64,000 nucleotides of DNA from Thalassobaculum_A sp040219615 (lineage in GTDB: Bacteria; Pseudomonadota; Alphaproteobacteria; Thalassobaculales; Thalassobaculaceae), in the NCBI RefSeq assembly GCF_040219615.1, contig NZ_JAVJSE010000010.1:453194-517193 (forward strand), in the 5' to 3' direction. The number at the start of each line of letters is the position of its first letter. The first letter of the stretch is position 1. Made by a program: the position numbers and the translations under genes. Below are positions 17,312 to 24,842 of the stretch, in pieces. A model generated the notes under the pieces. That model ran no database searches and was not told the DNA's origin. It was given only the letters and a program-made list of their open reading frames with translations.

Positions 17312-17649
17312 TCCGGCCGTCCCGCAACCACCCGGGCTTCTGGGCCTTCGTCGCGCACCGGGTGTCCGGGGTGGCGCTGGCGCTGTTCCTGCCGCTGCAT
17401 TTCCTCGCCCTCGGCCTGGCCCTGGAGTCCGCCGACGCCCTCGACCGGATGCTCGCGGTCGCCGACAGCCCGGCCTTCAAGGTCGCGGAATGGGGGCTGG
17501 TGACGTTGCTGACCATCCATCTCGGCGCCGGGCTGCGGGTGATGGTCCTGGAGTTCCTGCCCTGGCGCGACGGCCGCAAGGGGCTGATCGGGCTGGGCGC
17601 GATCGCCGCCGTCGTGGTCGGCACGATCTTCCTGCTGCGGGTGGGCTGA
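17308..17649 (+). CDS. Complex II-like cytochrome b556 membrane anchor subunit 2
   Basis: A 113-residue three-helix membrane subunit of the SdhC family. HPGFWAFVAHRVSGVALALFLPLHFLALGLAL carries the conserved His-Arg-Val-Ser-Gly segment near the quinone site. LTIHLGAGLRVMVLEF holds a likely heme ligand. The start is GTG at 17308, fixed by the GTGA overlap with the preceding stop. Together with subunit 1 it would anchor the dehydrogenase to the membrane and pass electrons to or from quinone. Confidence 0.87.
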   Translation: MIRPSRNHPGFWAFVAHRVSGVALALFLPLHFLALGLALESADALDRMLAVADSPAFKVAEWGLVTLLTIHLGAGLRVMVLEFLPWRDGRKGLIGLGAIAAVVVGTIFLLRVG

Positions 17650-17652
17650 CGG

Positions 17653-19401
17653 ATGGAAACCCTTGAGACCGACATCCTGATCCTGGGCGCCGGCGGGGCC
17701 GGGCTGTTCGCCGCCCTGCACGCCCTGCAGGCCGACCCGTCGCTCGACGTCACGGTCGCGGTGAAGGGGCTGATGGGCAAGTGCGGCTGCACCCGCATGG
17801 TGCAGGGCGGCTACAACGTGGCGCTCGACCCGCGCGACAGCCTCGAGCGGCACTTCATGGACACCATCGTCGGCGGCAAGTGGCTGCCGCGCCAGGATCT
17901 GGCCTGGCGACTGGTCGAGGGGGCGGTCGAGCGGGTCCGCGAGCTGGAGAACGAGCTCGGCTGCTTCTTCGACCGCAACCCCGACGGCTCGCTGCACCAG
18001 AAGGCGTTCGCCGGTCAGTCCTTCGACCGCACGGTGCACAAGGGCGACCTGACCGGCATCGAGATCATCAACCGGCTGATGGAGCAGGTCTGGGCCCGCA
18101 ACGTGCGACGCCTGGAGGAGCATCGGGCGATCGCGCTGGTGCCGGCGGCCGACGGCTCCGGCCTGGCCGGCGCGCTGCTGGTCGACATGCGGACCGGCGG
18201 CTACCGGCTGGTGCGCGCCAGGGCGACACTGCTGGCCACCGGCGGCGGGCCGACCATGTATCTCTACCACACGCCGTCCGGCGACAAGGCGTGCGACGGC
18301 ATGGCGATGGCGGCGCGCCTGGGCTTGGCCCTGCGCGACATGGAGATGGTGCAGTTCCACCCCACTGGCCTGCTGGCCGGCCCCGACACGCGGATGACCG
18401 GCACGGTGCTGGAGGAGGGCCTGCGGGGCGCCGGCGGCCATTTGCTGAACGGCGACGGCCGGCGCTTCATGGCCGACTACGATCCGGCCGGCGAGCGCGC
18501 CACCCGCGACCTGGTCAGCCGGGCGATCTACTCCGAAATGCGGGCCGGCCGCACCACGCCGATGGGCGGGGTGTGGATCGAGATGAAGCATCTCGGGCCG
18601 GAGAGCGTGGCGAAGCGCTTCAAGGGTATGGTCGAGCGCTGCCGGGACTGCGGCTTCGACCTGGCCGGCGGCCGGGTCGAGGTAGTGCCGACCGCGCACT
18701 ACATGATGGGCGGCGTCGAGTTCGAGATCGATACGTCCACCGCGATCCCCGGCCTGTTCGCCGCCGGCGAGGACTGCGGCGGCGTGCACGGCGCCAACCG
18801 GCTCGGCGGCAACGGGGTCGCCAACTCCACGGTGTTCGGCGGCATCGCCGGCGAAACCATGGCCGCGTCCGTGAAGGCGGGCGCGCCGCTGCGCGACCCG
18901 GACCGAACCGCGATCGACGAGGCGGTGGCGCGGGCCGAGGCGCCGTTCGCGCTGCGCCCCGGCGACCTCGGCGACCTGCGCGAACGGCTGTGGAACCTGA
19001 TGTGGGACGAGGTCGGCATCCTGCGCACCGATGCCGGGCTGCGGCGCGGGCTCGCCGGCCTGGCGGAACTGCGGGCCGAACTGCACCGCACCGGCCTCGC
19101 CGACGGCGACCGCGCCTTCAACCTGACCTGGCACGACTGGCTGAACCTGGAGAGCCAGATCGCGATCTCCGGGGTGATCGCGGCGGCAGCGCTGGCCCGC
19201 GGGGACAGCCGCGGCGCCCACTTCCGCGAGGACTTCCCGGAGACCGGCGACCTGGAGACCACCGCCTACACCCGGGTGACCCTCGACGGCGACGGCCGGC
19301 CGGGCGTGGCGATGGTGCCGGTCGGATTCAGCATCGTGAAGCCGGGCGAGAGCCTGATCGACGGCGACGCCGGCGCGCCGCCGGCGAGTGCGGCGGGGTG
19401 A
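17653..19401 (+). CDS. Succinate dehydrogenase/fumarate reductase flavoprotein subunit with Cys in place of the flavin-linking His
   Basis: A 582-residue SdhA/FrdA-type flavoprotein. The FAD fold begins at DILILGAGGAGLFAAL (residue 7). Substrate-site residues are all present: FHPTGLLAG, the Arg in ERATRDLVSRAI, PTAHYMMGG and GANRLGGNG. In canonical SdhA and FrdA a His in SHTxxAQGG binds FAD covalently. Here the aligned segment is KCGCTRMVQGGYNVAL, so Cys46 replaces that His. The enzyme therefore either binds FAD non-covalently or uses another linkage. It closes an operon with the NTF2-like, iron-sulfur and two anchor genes. It may be a specialised complex II acting on a dicarboxylate other than succinate. 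Confidence 0.92.
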   Translation: METLETDILILGAGGAGLFAALHALQADPSLDVTVAVKGLMGKCGCTRMVQGGYNVALDPRDSLERHFMDTIVGGKWLPRQDLAWRLVEGAVERVRELENELGCFFDRNPDGSLHQKAFAGQSFDRTVHKGDLTGIEIINRLMEQVWARNVRRLEEHRAIALVPAADGSGLAGALLVDMRTGGYRLVRARATLLATGGGPTMYLYHTPSGDKACDGMAMAARLGLALRDMEMVQFHPTGLLAGPDTRMTGTVLEEGLRGAGGHLLNGDGRRFMADYDPAGERATRDLVSRAIYSEMRAGRTTPMGGVWIEMKHLGPESVAKRFKGMVERCRDCGFDLAGGRVEVVPTAHYMMGGVEFEIDTSTAIPGLFAAGEDCGGVHGANRLGGNGVANSTVFGGIAGETMAASVKAGAPLRDPDRTAIDEAVARAEAPFALRPGDLGDLRERLWNLMWDEVGILRTDAGLRRGLAGLAELRAELHRTGLADGDRAFNLTWHDWLNLESQIAISGVIAAAALARGDSRGAHFREDFPETGDLETTAYTRVTLDGDGRPGVAMVPVGFSIVKPGESLIDGDAGAPPASAAG

Positions 19402-19410
19402 CCGGCAGGC

Positions 19411-19815
19411 CTAAGCCGCCCGGAAAGGGTTCGCGACCGTCAACCTGCCGTCGATCACCAAGCCGTCCTGCAGGTCCTCGGTGAGCAGGACGCTGCAGCG
19501 ACCGCGCAAGGCGCTCGCCAGGACCTGGGCGTCGAAGATCCGGAACCGGTGACGCGATGCCAGCCGGAGGGCGTTCACGTGATCCTCGAGGTCGACGTCG
19601 AGAACCGGCTGGCAGAGGCGCCGGACCGCTTCGGACGCTTCGGCCACCTCGTGCCACGTCAATCCCAGCTTCCGGTGCGCGACGTTGGCGAACTCGGTGA
19701 GCACCTGGACGCTGATCGTGCCGCCGCGTGCCAGCAGTTCCTCCGCCCTCGCCGCCCGCGGATCGTCCGTGAACGCATAGACCAGGACGTTGGTGTCGAG
19801 AAATGCCCCGGCCAC
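19411..19815 (-). CDS. PIN-domain ribonuclease toxin (VapC-like)
   Basis: A 134-residue PIN-domain protein. The first catalytic aspartate is in AFLDTNVLVYAF near residue 7. Further acidic residues are in VLTEFANVAHRK near 45 and RIFDAQVLASAL near 98, and LLTEDLQDG near 115 completes the acidic cluster. The frame has no ATG near the domain start; the GTG at 19815 lies 5 bp after the stop of the antitoxin gene and gives a normal VapC N-terminus. It would cleave RNA when freed from its antitoxin. It converges on the flavoprotein gene with a 9-bp gap. Confidence 0.85.
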   Translation of the reverse strand: MAGAFLDTNVLVYAFTDDPRAARAEELLARGGTISVQVLTEFANVAHRKLGLTWHEVAEASEAVRRLCQPVLDVDLEDHVNALRLASRHRFRIFDAQVLASALRGRCSVLLTEDLQDGLVIDGRLTVANPFRAA

Positions 19816-19820
19816 CGCGG

Positions 19821-20051
19821 CTACCGGGCGTTCGCGTCGTCGCGGTCGAAGCGCCAACCGGGCGGCAGCGGCCGGCGCAGGGTGCGGATGCGCCGCAGCG
19901 CCTGCTCCCGGCCGTCGTCGCGCGCGACCTCGAATGCCCTGTCGCCCACGACCCGGATCTCGATCTCGTCGCCGTCCTTCAGCGCCAAGGCATCGACCAC
20001 AGCGGCCGGAAGCCGCACGGCGAGGCTGTTGCCCCATTTCGCGACGCGCAT
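19821..20051 (-). CDS. AbrB/MazE-type antitoxin (VapB-like)
   Basis: A 76-residue antitoxin. Residues 1-45 are a SpoVT/AbrB swapped-hairpin DNA-binding domain (MRVAKWGNSLAVRLPAAVVDALALKDGDEIEI). The charged C-terminus (REQALRRIRTLRRPLPPGWRFDRDD) would wrap the PIN toxin. The ATG at 20051 is chosen because a GAAGG site lies in front of it; an upstream ATG at 20078 overlaps a likely operator. The pair is expected to be autoregulated. Confidence 0.88.
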   Translation of the reverse strand: MRVAKWGNSLAVRLPAAVVDALALKDGDEIEIRVVGDRAFEVARDDGREQALRRIRTLRRPLPPGWRFDRDDANAR

Positions 20052-20066
20052 CGCCTTACCTTCAAC

Positions 20067-20087
20067 ATATACATTCATAACGTATAT
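20067..20087. promoter_or_regulatory. Inverted repeat, candidate operator of the AbrB-PIN toxin-antitoxin pair
   Basis: ATATAC (20067-20072) and GTATAT (20082-20087) are perfect inverted arms with a 9-base spacer, lying 16 bp upstream of the preferred antitoxin start. The region is strikingly AT-rich for this genome, as expected for a promoter-operator. Autorepression by the AbrB-type antitoxin is the natural reading. Confidence 0.55.
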
Positions 20088-20183
20088 CCTTCCCTTGCAT
20101 ATCGCAATCCGGCCAGCGACCATCCGCCGCTCGCCAACGCCGCAGCGGCCCGGCACACTGCTTCGGCTATGGGCGGGGCAGGC

Positions 20184-21488
20184 ATGAAGTTCCATTCCGA
20201 GCGCGAGGCGCTGACCCTGGAGCTGCACGACCGGCCGTTCCGGCCGATGGCGGCGCCGCTACGGGTCTCGCATCTGGCGATCGCCACCGGCGAGCGCGGC
20301 GGCGAGCGCGACCACGCCCAGTTCGCCGCGCTGTGCCGGCGCTACGGCAAGGCCGAGCCTGCCGCCGGCGCCAAGCACTTCACCGTCGACCTCGGCCCGT
20401 TCACCGTGAAGTGGGAGCGCCACACCGAGTTCTCGACCTACACCCTGCTGCGCGAGGAGCCGGTCGGACAGCCCTTCGACGAGACGGTGTTCGCCCTGGT
20501 GCCGGCGGAGTGGCGCGACGGGCTGTACGGCGAGGTCATGGTCGCGCTGCACCTGACCGTCACCGCCGACGGCGGCGACCCGCCGAACAGCGACGGAGCC
20601 GACGGCAACCGGCTGTCGCGCTGGTTCGCCGGCAACCCGGTGTTCGGCTGCGCGCTGGCCGACGGATCGGCGCGGCTGTACGGCGACCTGCGGACCCATG
20701 ACGACGGCTTCGAGCGACTGCTGCTGCGCGCCGCGGGCTTCGAGCCGGTGCTGCTCGGCCAGCTGGTGCAGCGGGTGCTGGAGCTGGTGACCTATGCCCG
20801 CTTCGCCATGCTGTCGCTGCCGATCGCCCGGGCCGCCAGCCCGCGGCTGGAGGGCATCGAGCGCGGCCTCGCCGAGGTCGCCGGGACCCTGGCCGACGCC
20901 GGCCGCGGCGAGAGCGACGAGGCGCTGCTGGACCGGCTGTCCGGCCATTCGGCAGAGCTCGAGGACGTGGTCGCCGCCTCCAACTACCGTTACGGCGCCA
21001 GCACCGCCTATGCCGAGATCGTCGACAACCGGCTGCGCGACTTGCAGCCGGCGGCGCTCGACGGCCACATCAACCTGGTCGGCTACCTGATGCGGCGGCT
21101 GTCGCCGGCGATGCGGACCTGCGCCTCGGTGGCGGCACGCCAGGAGGCGCTGTCGCGGCGCGCCAACCGGCTGTCCAGTCTGCTGCGCACCGGCATCGAG
21201 GTGCGGCTGGAGGCCCAGAACCGCGACCTGCTGGAGTCGATGAACCGGCGTTCGGCCCAGGCGCTGGCCCTGCAGCGCACGGTCGAGGGGCTGTCGGTGG
21301 TGGCGGTCAGCTACTACGCCATCGGCCTGGTCAAGGTGGTGCTGGAGGGCCTCGCCAAGGCCGACCGGCTGGGCGAGGTCAGCCCGACGGTCGCTACCGC
21401 CCTGGCGGTGCCGCTGGTGGTCGCGGCGATCTGGCTCGGGATGCGCCGGCTGACGCACCGGGTGCTGGAGAAGCCGAAGGCGGAGTAG
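20184..21488 (+). CDS. DUF3422-family membrane protein
   Basis: A 434-residue protein matching the DUF3422 family pattern. It begins with FHSEREALTLELHDRPFRPM, a feature of the family (a conserved His-x-RPF segment). The middle has GRWERHTEF-like text (TVKWERHTEFSTYTLLREEP). Two helices at the C-terminus (VEGLSVVAVSYYAIGLVKVV and TVATALAVPLVVAAIWLGM) are likely membrane spans next to a helical stalk. The ATG at 20184 has a GGGGCAGG site; an ATG 15 bp upstream is an alternative. The function of the family is unknown. Confidence 0.82.
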   Translation: MKFHSEREALTLELHDRPFRPMAAPLRVSHLAIATGERGGERDHAQFAALCRRYGKAEPAAGAKHFTVDLGPFTVKWERHTEFSTYTLLREEPVGQPFDETVFALVPAEWRDGLYGEVMVALHLTVTADGGDPPNSDGADGNRLSRWFAGNPVFGCALADGSARLYGDLRTHDDGFERLLLRAAGFEPVLLGQLVQRVLELVTYARFAMLSLPIARAASPRLEGIERGLAEVAGTLADAGRGESDEALLDRLSGHSAELEDVVAASNYRYGASTAYAEIVDNRLRDLQPAALDGHINLVGYLMRRLSPAMRTCASVAARQEALSRRANRLSSLLRTGIEVRLEAQNRDLLESMNRRSAQALALQRTVEGLSVVAVSYYAIGLVKVVLEGLAKADRLGEVSPTVATALAVPLVVAAIWLGMRRLTHRVLEKPKAE

Positions 21489-21521
21489 AGCGCCGGGGCT
21501 CGCGACGGCGGTCGCCGCGGA

Positions 21522-22595
21522 TCAGTCGTTGGCGCCCTGGATCGCTGCCACGACCGCGTCGGTGACCTCCCTCGTGGTCGAGGTGCCGCCGACGTCCGGG
21601 GTTCGGACGCCCGCTGCGCATACCCGCTCGACGGCGCCCATCAGCCGCTCCGCCGCCGCCGGCTCGTTCAGATGCTCGAGCATCTGCGCCGCCGTCCAGA
21701 AGGACGCGACCGGATTGGCGATCCCCTTGCCGGCGATGTCGAACGCCGAGCCGTGGATCGGCTCGAACATCGACGGGAAGCGGCGCTCCGGATCGATGTT
21801 CGCGGTGGGCGCTACGCCGAGACTGCCGGCCAACGCGCCGGCGAGGTCGGACAGGATGTCGGCATGCAGGTTGGTGGCCACGATGGTGTCGAGCGAGCGC
21901 GGCATCCGGGTCATGCGCACCGTCATCGCATCGACGAGCATCTTGTCCCAGGTGACGTCGGGAAACTCCCTGGCCACCTCGGCCGCGATCTCGTCCCACA
22001 TGACCATGCCGTGGCGCTGCGCATTCGACTTGGTCACCACGGTCAGCCGCTTGCGCGGCCGCGCCTGCGCCAGCTTGAACGCGTAGCGCATGATCCGGGT
22101 GACTCCGACTCGGGTGAAGATCGCGACCTCAGTGCCGACCTCCTCGGGCAGGCCACGATGCGCGCGCCCCCCGTGTCCGGAATACTCGCCTTCGGAGTTC
22201 TCGCGAACGATCACCCAGTCGAGATCGCCGGGGCCGGCATCGCGCAACGGCGACGTGATGCCCGGGATGATCCGGGTGGGCCGCACGTTCGCGTACTGGT
22301 CGAAGCCCTGGCAGATGCGCAAGCGCAAGCCCCAGAGCGTCACGTGGTCCGGCACGTCCGGTGCGCCGACCGCGCCGAAATAGATCGCATCGAACGCGCG
22401 CAGCCGCTCAAGGCCGTCTTCCGGCATCATCTTGCCGTGCCTGCGGTAGTAGTCGGTCCCCCAGTCGAAGGTCTCGACGTCGAAGCGGAGATCTCCGACC
22501 CGGGCGGCCAGCGCGTTCAGGACCGCCTCGCCCGCCTGGATAACCTCGGGTCCGATCCCGTCCGCGGGAATTGCCGCGATTCTGTACTGCCTCAT
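21522..22595 (-). CDS. Tartrate dehydrogenase/decarboxylase (isopropylmalate dehydrogenase family)
   Basis: A 357-residue beta-decarboxylating dehydrogenase. Family segments are AIPADGIGPEVI at the start, VRENSEGEYSGHGG near 138 (the substrate loop characteristic of tartrate dehydrogenases rather than LeuB), VTKSNAQRHGMVMWDE near 205, and NLHADILSDLAGALAGSLG followed by EPIHGSAFDIAGKGIANP. It should oxidise D-malate, tartrate or a related 2-hydroxy acid with NAD(+) and Mn(2+). It is divergent from a LysR regulator and near a TAXI-TRAP transporter, suggesting uptake and oxidation of a dicarboxylate. Confidence 0.88.
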   Translation of the reverse strand: MRQYRIAAIPADGIGPEVIQAGEAVLNALAARVGDLRFDVETFDWGTDYYRRHGKMMPEDGLERLRAFDAIYFGAVGAPDVPDHVTLWGLRLRICQGFDQYANVRPTRIIPGITSPLRDAGPGDLDWVIVRENSEGEYSGHGGRAHRGLPEEVGTEVAIFTRVGVTRIMRYAFKLAQARPRKRLTVVTKSNAQRHGMVMWDEIAAEVAREFPDVTWDKMLVDAMTVRMTRMPRSLDTIVATNLHADILSDLAGALAGSLGVAPTANIDPERRFPSMFEPIHGSAFDIAGKGIANPVASFWTAAQMLEHLNEPAAAERLMGAVERVCAAGVRTPDVGGTSTTREVTDAVVAAIQGAND

Positions 22596-22706
22596 GACGC
22601 TTCCATCTCCCGGAGCCGGCCGTCGATCGTCCCCGCACCCGCGGTGCCGACGTGTCCTGCTTGCTTACATCCGACGTTGCGGGTCGGGCAATTTTCGTAA
22701 GATTAT

Positions 22707-22721
22707 ATAAATTCAATTTAT
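22707..22721. promoter_or_regulatory. LysR-type operator candidate
   Basis: ATAAATTCAATTTAT is a perfect 15-base palindrome around a central C. It fits the T-N11-A LysR box and lies in an unusually AT-rich patch between the divergent dehydrogenase and LysR genes, about 13 bp before the LysR start. That position suits autorepression plus activation of the divergent dehydrogenase gene. Confidence 0.6.
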
Positions 22722-22733
22722 TATGAGTGACCG

Positions 22734-23648
22734 ATGAACCTGCTGCAGCTTCGGTGCTTTCTGGCGGTGGCGGATACGCTGCACTTCGGGCGGGCGGCGC
22801 AGCGGCTCGACATGCTGCCCGCGTCCCTCGGCCGTCACCTCCGCAACCTCGAAGAGGATCTCGGCACCGCCCTGGTCGCCCGGACGACGCGCAACGTCGC
22901 TCTCACGGATGCCGGGGCCTCCCTGGTCGAGGGCGCGCGCGACCTGATCGACCAGGCCGACCGCCTGGAACGGGACTTCCGGCAGTTGGAGCACATCCGG
23001 ACCCCGGTGTTGAAGGTGGGCGCCATCGACAGCGTCGCCGCGGGGCTGATGCCGCAGCTGCTCCCGCACTTCCGCTCTGAGCACCCGGGGGTCCGCATCG
23101 AACTCGTGGAGCAGAAGACGATCCGGCTCCTGCCGCGTCTGCTGTCCGGCCGCCTGGACGTCGCCTTCGTCAGGCCTCCCGACGTGCTTGACTCCCGGCT
23201 CGTCTTCCGCCCCCTGTTTTCCGAGACGCCGGTGGTGGCGCTGCACACCAGCCACCGGCTCGCGGGTCACGAGACCGTCCGCGTCACCGACCTCGCGGAC
23301 GAGCCGCTGATCGTCCCCGACCGGGGGTCCAGGCCGCACAGCCACGACCTCACGATCAAGCTGTTCCTGCAATCGGGCCTCACAGCCCGGATCGCCCAGG
23401 TCGCCGACGAGAAGCAGACCATCGTCGGACTGGTGAGCACCGGCATCGGCATCGCCATCGTTCCTCGGTGGACGTCGCGGCTGGCGGTGACCGGCGTACG
23501 GTACGTCCCGATCGAGATTGCGCCGGAGACGCCGACCTACCGGCTCTCGCTCTCGGTCGCTTGGCTGAAGGGCGTCCGGGACGCCACGCGCGACCTGCTC
23601 ATGGAGACACTCGAGCGGCATCTCGGCGAGTACGTGGCGAGCGCCTGA
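22734..23648 (+). CDS. LysR-family transcriptional regulator
   Basis: A 304-residue LysR regulator. The helix-turn-helix is LLQLRCFLAVADTLHFGRAAQRLDMLPASLGRHLRNLEEDLG. The effector domain starts near residue 90 (VLKVGAIDSVAAGLMPQLLPHFRSEHPGV) and ends with ATRDLLMETLERHL. It lies divergent from the tartrate-type dehydrogenase gene and 133 bp upstream of the TAXI-TRAP genes on the same strand, so both are plausible targets. Confidence 0.92.
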   Translation: MNLLQLRCFLAVADTLHFGRAAQRLDMLPASLGRHLRNLEEDLGTALVARTTRNVALTDAGASLVEGARDLIDQADRLERDFRQLEHIRTPVLKVGAIDSVAAGLMPQLLPHFRSEHPGVRIELVEQKTIRLLPRLLSGRLDVAFVRPPDVLDSRLVFRPLFSETPVVALHTSHRLAGHETVRVTDLADEPLIVPDRGSRPHSHDLTIKLFLQSGLTARIAQVADEKQTIVGLVSTGIGIAIVPRWTSRLAVTGVRYVPIEIAPETPTYRLSLSVAWLKGVRDATRDLLMETLERHLGEYVASA

Positions 23649-23659
23649 ATATCGGCACA

Positions 23660-23675
23660 ATTATTCAAGAATAAT
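23660..23675. promoter_or_regulatory. AT-rich inverted repeat upstream of the TAXI-TRAP operon
   Basis: ATTATTC (23660-23666) and GAATAAT (23669-23675) are perfect 7-base inverted arms with a 2-base spacer. They are followed at 23677-23682 by TATAAT, a good -10 candidate. The pair sits about 105 bp before the TAXI protein start. It is likely the promoter and operator of the transporter operon, possibly used by the LysR protein encoded just upstream. Confidence 0.5.
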
Positions 23676-23781
23676 ATATAATTTTGGTGAACTTGAGGCC
23701 CTTCGCCACGGTCCCTAGCATCATTGGAAACCCGACGGTCAGCCAGATCGCCGGAGCAATGTCCTCGGGAGGATCGAGATC

Positions 23782-24756
23782 ATGAACCTTGTCGCAAAAC
23801 TCGCCGCGACCGCCGCGGTGGCCGCCAGCCTCGCAGCGCCCGCCGCGGCTCAGGACCGCGCCGGCTGGCCGTCGACGATCATCATCGGGACCGGCAGCCA
23901 GGGCGGGGCCTACTTCACCTACGGGAGCGGCTTCGCGACCATGATCGGCGAGGCGCTCGGGGTGAACGCCAGCGTCGAAATCACCGGCGGACCGGTCCAG
24001 AACGTGACGCTCGTCCAGACCGGAGACCACAACATGGGCTTCGTCACCATGGGGCCGGCCTACGAGGCGTTCGTGGGCAAGAGCGAGCTGATGCCCGGCG
24101 TCGAGCACAAGGACATCCGGGCGCTGTTCCCGATGTACCAGACCCCGCTGCAGGCGGCCGCCCTGAGCAGCTCCGGCATCCGCTCGCTGGCGGACCTGAA
24201 CGGCAAGCGGGTGGGCGTCGGTCCGGCCGGAGGGACCGCCGCGACCTACTGGCCGCGCTACCTCGACGCGGCCGGACTGAAGGCCACGATCAGCAATGCC
24301 GGTGCCAACGACAGCGCCGGGCAGCTCAAGGACGGCCTGATCGACGCCTTCCTGTTCGCCGCCGGCATCCCGACCGGCGCGTTCAGCCAGCTCGCCGTCG
24401 AGAACGACGTCGTGTTCCTCAGCATGTCCGAGGCGGAGCGGCAACTGTTCCTGAAGGCCGAGCCGGCGCTGTCGCCCTTCACCATTCCCGCCAAGACCTA
24501 CGAGGACCAGCCCGAGGCCGTGGAGTCGGTGTCGCTCTGGAACTTCGCGATCGCCGGCAAGGGCATGCCCGACACCCTGGCCTACGAACTCACCAAGCTC
24601 GCGATGACCAACTACGAGCGCATGAAGCAGAACCATGCCGCGGCCAAGGAGACCAGGCCCGAGGCGTACAAGTTCAACTCCTTCATGAGGTTCCACCCGG
24701 GCGCCGTCCGCTGGTTCGAGGAGAACGGGTACAAGATCGCCGACAACCTGAAGTGA
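23782..24756 (+). CDS. TAXI-family TRAP transporter solute-binding protein
   Basis: A 324-residue periplasmic binding protein. The signal peptide covers residues 1-28 (KLAATAAVAASLAAPAAA). The family marker TIIIGTGSQGGAYFTYGSGFA lies near residue 35, with GKRVGVGPAGGTAATYW near 145. TAXI proteins deliver solutes such as glutamate or other carboxylates to TRAP permeases. It is followed by its fused permease after an 86-bp gap with a strong hairpin. GGGAGG precedes the ATG. Confidence 0.94.
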   Translation: MNLVAKLAATAAVAASLAAPAAAQDRAGWPSTIIIGTGSQGGAYFTYGSGFATMIGEALGVNASVEITGGPVQNVTLVQTGDHNMGFVTMGPAYEAFVGKSELMPGVEHKDIRALFPMYQTPLQAAALSSSGIRSLADLNGKRVGVGPAGGTAATYWPRYLDAAGLKATISNAGANDSAGQLKDGLIDAFLFAAGIPTGAFSQLAVENDVVFLSMSEAERQLFLKAEPALSPFTIPAKTYEDQPEAVESVSLWNFAIAGKGMPDTLAYELTKLAMTNYERMKQNHAAAKETRPEAYKFNSFMRFHPGAVRWFEENGYKIADNLK

Positions 24757-24780
24757 CCTGAGCCTCCAGTGACTTAGAGC

Positions 24781-24809
24781 GACGGGCGGGGCCACGGGTC
24801 CCGCCCGTC
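24781..24809 (+). terminator. Strong intercistronic stem-loop between TAXI protein and TRAP permease
   Basis: GACGGGCGGG (24781-24790) and CCCGCCCGTC (24800-24809) form a perfect 10-bp, all but A-T-free stem with a 9-base loop. No U-run follows, so it more likely stabilises the binding-protein message and limits read-through into the permease gene than acts as a complete terminator. Confidence 0.6.
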
Positions 24810-24842
24810 CCGCAGCAACCGGACGGCAGTCGGAGACCCGGG

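Noticed and set aside
20184..21488. Mobile-element or phage protein
   Set aside because: The N-terminal and C-terminal text fits DUF3422, a chromosomal family of alpha- and betaproteobacteria.
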